Shown here: piece by piece, positions 60,820 through 64,000 of the stretch
Layout: the number at the start of each line of letters is the position of its first letter
Position numbering within the stretch: position 1 is the first letter of the stretch
DNA from: Robinsoniella peoriensis
Lineage (GTDB): Bacteria; Bacillota; Clostridia; Lachnospirales; Lachnospiraceae
Direction: 5' to 3' (one strand)
NCBI RefSeq assembly: GCF_042680125.1
Contig: NZ_JBHTNY010000011.1
Length of the DNA: 64,000 nt
The notes under the pieces: generated by a model
What the model was told of the DNA's origin: nothing
The model's input: only the letters and a program-made list of their open reading frames with translations
The model's database searches: none
Translations under genes and position numbers: made by a program

Positions 60820-61068
60820 TTACAGAAGTTTTTTCCCGCCATCTTTTGTAAGATATTCCACAACATCCTTTACCTGATTCAACTGCCATACATCTTTTAG
60901 AGGAATTTCTGTTTGAAAACGTTCCTCAAAGGCACAGACCAGATTGGCAACATCCAGAGAGTTTAAAGCCAGATCTGCAACAAAATTGGTATCGTAGGTT
61001 AAAGTTTTAATTCCAGTGATCTGATAAATGGTTTCCTCAATAATTTTAAATGCCTGCTCCTCAGTCAT
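60820..61068 (-). CDS. Acyl carrier protein
   Basis: An 82-residue acyl carrier protein. The phosphopantetheine serine is S37 in LALNSLDVANLV, with Asn instead of the usual Asp before it. Four-helix layout and acidic helix II (FEERF) fit. The ATG at 61068 has GAGGTGAT upstream; an in-frame GTG at 61080 is part of that site. It overlaps the end of the acyl-AMP ligase gene by 8 bases, so it is likely the ligase's own carrier and not the main fatty-acid ACP. Confidence 0.9.
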   Translation of the reverse strand: MTEEQAFKIIEETIYQITGIKTLTYDTNFVADLALNSLDVANLVCAFEERFQTEIPLKDVWQLNQVKDVVEYLTKDGGKKLL

Positions 61069-62728
61069 GGGCGGTATCACCTCTTTTCAATTTCTGAATG
61101 GATGTTTTGCGAAATTCAGTTTCGGAGATTTTTATAGAATAAATACGCATATAAGTAGGAAGCGCGTGATTTAGTTCCAATACTTCTTCCTGAATCTGCT
61201 CCAGTACCTGAAAGGAGGACATCCCGTGTGTCTGGGCTGAGTCGGCATAAATAATCACGGACAGCTTTACATCATCGGCTGCTTTTCCGTTACTGGCACC
61301 ATAGACCATGGCTTCTTTTACCAGCGGAAGCTTTAAAATGCGTTTTTCCAGTTCTTCCGGAACTACTTTTTTTCCATTACTGAATACGATCAGGTTCTTT
61401 TTTCGTCCACTGATATATAAATGGCCTTTGCGATCCATATATCCCAGATCCCCGGTTCGAAACCAGCCATCTTCAAAGGTTTTTTTGGTCATTTGAGGAT
61501 TTTTATAATACCCTTTAAATACCGAGGGTCCTTTTATAAGAATTTCCCCATTGGAAAACTTAACTTCCATTTCCGGAAGCAGCAGACCTACAGACGAGTG
61601 CTTATTGTCTTTGTTGCGGTTGACACTTACCAGAGGGCTGCATTCTGTGATGCCGTATCCCTGAAGAACAGTAATGCCGTATGCTTGAAACTCTCCTGAT
61701 ATTTCTTCATTCATATGAGCGCCGCCGCTGATAATCAGCGTTGCGTTTTCCCCAAGAACCTTTTTGACGGCATCATTGAGATAAGGTTTGCATGGCAGGT
61801 GGAGTCTTTGAAGCTTTTCATACTTCTGTACAGCATTAGCTGCTTCCTCACGTATGCCGCATCGATCCTGTTCCAGGTGAATGCTCTTTAAAAGGGTTTC
61901 GGTAATCATAGGAACAGATAAGATCAGGGTGGGAGAAAAAAGCTTCAGTTCTTCCATCAATGTTTTCAGGTTCCCATTGATGCAGATGTTCTGCCCCTGG
62001 GTTAAGACGTTGATAGCGCCGCAAACCAGTGAATAGGTATGGTACAAGGGAAGGGGAGTGAAAACACGGTCTCCGGTCGTCACCAGCGCCTGGGCGTTAC
62101 AGGCATTGTGCAGCAGGTTTCCATGGCTGAGCATCACCAGCTTTGATGCACTGGTAGTCCCTGAGGTATTGATTAGAAGTGCCAGGTCATCCTCCTTTAC
62201 CGCCGCCATAATGGGAGCCAGCAACGTATCGTCTGGATCGCAGGGAGATGATTTTCTGATGCATTCCCAAAAGGATAAGATAAGGTCGTTCTCCCCATAG
62301 TCCATAGAAATAATGGTCTCAGCAGGAAATGCACTTTCTTCCGTCAGGGAAATAAATTCTCCGGAAACCACGGCAGCCTGTACGTCGGCATGATCCAGCA
62401 TGCGGCAGATCTCCACAGCCGTCTGTTCCACATCGATGGCTACGGTTACGCTGCCAATGCAGCCGACTGCCCAAAATGCTACCAGCCATTCGTAACGGTT
62501 TTCACTGATAATGGCAATGTGCTTGCGGGAGAGTCCCAGTGATGTAAGTGCTTTTGCGAAAGCGCAGATATCCCGGGAGAGCTGCTGGTAAGAATATTCA
62601 AATAACTCCCGTCTGGAATTAAAAATGGTAACAGCCGTATTATCTTTATGCAAAGGAGCCATTTTAGACAGGCATTCCGGTAAGGTGGTGTATTGATGAA
62701 TTTTATTTAGCGGATATTTTCGATTCAT
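61061..62728 (-). CDS. Acyl-AMP ligase (AMP-binding, long-chain acyl-CoA synthetase-like)
   Basis: A 555-residue ANL-family adenylating enzyme. Core motifs are the P-loop INTSGTTSASKLVMLSHGN (about 184-202), YGITECSPLV, GWFRTGDLGYMD and GRKKNLIVFSNGKKV. It would activate a fatty acid as acyl-AMP and pass it to CoA or, given the overlapping gene, to the dedicated acyl carrier protein. The ATG at 62728 has GGAGGAATTT upstream. It lies 23 bases after the HD-GYP gene. Confidence 0.9.
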   Translation of the reverse strand: MNRKYPLNKIHQYTTLPECLSKMAPLHKDNTAVTIFNSRRELFEYSYQQLSRDICAFAKALTSLGLSRKHIAIISENRYEWLVAFWAVGCIGSVTVAIDVEQTAVEICRMLDHADVQAAVVSGEFISLTEESAFPAETIISMDYGENDLILSFWECIRKSSPCDPDDTLLAPIMAAVKEDDLALLINTSGTTSASKLVMLSHGNLLHNACNAQALVTTGDRVFTPLPLYHTYSLVCGAINVLTQGQNICINGNLKTLMEELKLFSPTLILSVPMITETLLKSIHLEQDRCGIREEAANAVQKYEKLQRLHLPCKPYLNDAVKKVLGENATLIISGGAHMNEEISGEFQAYGITVLQGYGITECSPLVSVNRNKDNKHSSVGLLLPEMEVKFSNGEILIKGPSVFKGYYKNPQMTKKTFEDGWFRTGDLGYMDRKGHLYISGRKKNLIVFSNGKKVVPEELEKRILKLPLVKEAMVYGASNGKAADDVKLSVIIYADSAQTHGMSSFQVLEQIQEEVLELNHALPTYMRIYSIKISETEFRKTSIQKLKRGDTAHD

Positions 62729-62751
62729 AAATTCCTCCATGGGGGTCTGAT

Positions 62752-64000
62752 TTAATAAGTCCACTGTAATTCCTGGTTCATTTGTTCGTAATTGGATTCA
62801 ACTATATTGATAAATACATCAACCAGCCTGCCGTCGAATTGTGTGTTTCTCCCTTCGCGCAATTCACAGAGCGCTTTTTCCAGAGATAATTTCTTGCGGT
62901 AATGGCGGTTAGACATCATAGCGTCAAAGGCATCTGCAATAGTGATGATACGTGCCTGGAGGGGAATCTCTTCTCCCTGGCGCTGATTGGGATATCCGCA
63001 GCCATCATATCTTTCATGATGGGACAAAACAATATCATCCAGATCCTGAAACATGTCGATGCAGGAGAGGATTTTTGCACCCATTCTGGGATGGAGGCGG
63101 ATACTGTCATATTCTTCGTCAGTCAGTTCTTTATTTTTACACAGTACGGAGTCTGCAACCCCTACTTTACCAATGTCATGGAGCAGTCCCGCAACACGTA
63201 CACATTCACAGAAGGAATCGTTTTTGTTCAGTGCTTTCGCCAGCTTCAGGCTATAATAGGATACCCGGTCGGAATGGCCTCCGGTATAGATATCTTTGGC
63301 ATCTACAAGAAGCCGAAGGGCTTCTACTGTCTGCATATAGCTTTCCTTTAATTTCGATATGGCTTCAGCAAGTGCTTTGTTATTGGTGTTTAAGAGAATA
63401 TTTAAAATGGTATTGTGTAAAGCGGTGGAGATCTGTTCCACATATACAGAGACCAGATAAGCCTGCACTTCATCCAGGGCGTTCTGTCTGCGTAGTCCGA
63501 TTACCCCCAGCCAGGCATCCCTTCCGCCGGGGAGGGGGAGAAGCGTTAGATTATCCTCACTGATGATTTTATTTTCGGACAAACAGGTCTGAAACAGGTC
63601 GATACGGACCTGAAAATCTTCTTTGCTAAAGGTTTCGAATTCTTTATCAAAGCAGCCTGTTCCGCAGAATACGTTCTCAGGGAGTACATCTACCGGCATA
63701 GAACGAATGATATTTCTGGGCTTCAGCCACACAAAAATATTCCGGTTACCAAGTAAATGATGGATCTGATCCATGATCTGTCCGGCTATATCTGTTAAGG
63801 GAAGCAGATGATGAAGCCGGGGGATACCGGAAAGTATCTGGGTAAGTCCATCCTGATATCTTTCTATGGTTCTTATCTGGCGGATGGATTTGAGGCTGCT
63901 TTCTACCAGCAGTTCCAATTGGTCGAAGCGGTCCGTTTTTTCAAAATAACCCTGGATATCTAATTCACGGATTGTATTCAGGGGCGGTGCGATCTCTTTA
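62752..64000 (-). CDS. HD-GYP domain protein, probable response regulator, 5' end outside window
   Basis: At least 415 residues are visible. The frame is open to the window edge, with GYFEKTDRFDQLELLVESSL resembling the junction of a receiver domain to a DUF3369-like sensory domain. The C-terminal HD-GYP domain (about the last 190 residues) has HSDRVSYYSLKLA, LLHDIGKVGV and HHERYDGCGYP, the residues needed for cyclic di-nucleotide phosphodiesterase activity. It is likely a two-component phosphodiesterase upstream of the acyl-AMP ligase and ACP genes in the same operon. The internal TTG at 63918 is not a start. Confidence 0.85.
   Translation of the reverse strand, partial: KEIAPPLNTIRELDIQGYFEKTDRFDQLELLVESSLKSIRQIRTIERYQDGLTQILSGIPRLHHLLPLTDIAGQIMDQIHHLLGNRNIFVWLKPRNIIRSMPVDVLPENVFCGTGCFDKEFETFSKEDFQVRIDLFQTCLSENKIISEDNLTLLPLPGGRDAWLGVIGLRRQNALDEVQAYLVSVYVEQISTALHNTILNILLNTNNKALAEAISKLKESYMQTVEALRLLVDAKDIYTGGHSDRVSYYSLKLAKALNKNDSFCECVRVAGLLHDIGKVGVADSVLCKNKELTDEEYDSIRLHPRMGAKILSCIDMFQDLDDIVLSHHERYDGCGYPNQRQGEEIPLQARIITIADAFDAMMSNRHYRKKLSLEKALCELREGRNTQFDGRLVDVFINIVESNYEQMNQELQWTY

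Overview
The window looks like chromosome of a gut-type Lachnospiraceae (Clostridia). Signs are a moderately AT-rich sequence, strong AGGAGG ribosome sites, TTGACA/TATAAT promoters, T-box leaders, several small families mainly seen in Lachnospiraceae and relatives (DUF6472, DUF6485, DUF1540, DUF6512), an SleB-type hydrolase, a SpoIID-domain protein and a clostridial-type Hcp. The genus cannot be fixed from sequence alone. I see no prophage, IS element or CRISPR array.

Layout. 1-3700: 3' end of PEP carboxykinase, small conserved genes, a tiny minus-strand pair of micro-proteins, an endolysin-like amidase and a CBS-domain protein. 3.9-9.9 kb: branched-chain amino acid genes (ilvN, ilvC, leuC, leuD), a LysR regulator divergent from leuCD and translationally coupled to a wall-anchored beta-lactamase-fold protein. 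10-14.8 kb: a 40-residue membrane peptide, a hybrid histidine kinase, an AT-rich patch with a secreted LRR protein, and tRNA-Pro. 14.9-20.4 kb: mntP behind a yybP-ykoY (Mn2+) riboswitch, then a MarR regulator with a heterodimeric ABC exporter. 20.4-25.2 kb: hydrolase, radical SAM protein, ATPase, and an ECF sigma/anti-sigma pair. 25.2-31.4 kb: leuA under a leucine T-box, small Cys-rich genes, a cell-wall hydrolase, thrC. 31.5-41.8 kb: citrate synthase, 6S RNA, galM, a SpoIID-domain protein, YihY, and pheS-pheT under a phenylalanine T-box.

42.7-57.3 kb is the most distinctive part. A LacI regulator is followed by a five-gene membrane redox cassette (ECF sigma, zinc anti-sigma, TlpA-like thioredoxin, a 48-residue CD1871A-type CXXC protein, NapH-like 4Fe-4S membrane protein). 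After it comes a sugar locus: lipoprotein binding protein, two permeases, a cytoplasmic DUF5060/DUF5605 glycosidase, an L-fucose-isomerase-family enzyme, a split transketolase and an FGGY kinase. Isomerase plus kinase plus dedicated two-subunit transketolase is the layout known for D-apiose breakdown (apiose to apulose to apulose 4-phosphate, then transketolase), so I propose a route for apiosides or a related branched pentoside with an unusual isomerase. Three 73-bp tandem double-hairpin repeats lie just before the kinase.

57.4-64 kb: hcp and a ferredoxin-type partner divergent from a Crp/Fnr regulator with a perfect palindromic operator, then an acyl-AMP ligase, its own acyl carrier protein, and an HD-GYP protein cut by the window edge.

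Gene starts were chosen by ribosome-site spacing and in many cases are shorter than the longest possible frame. All family names come from reading the proteins, not from searches.
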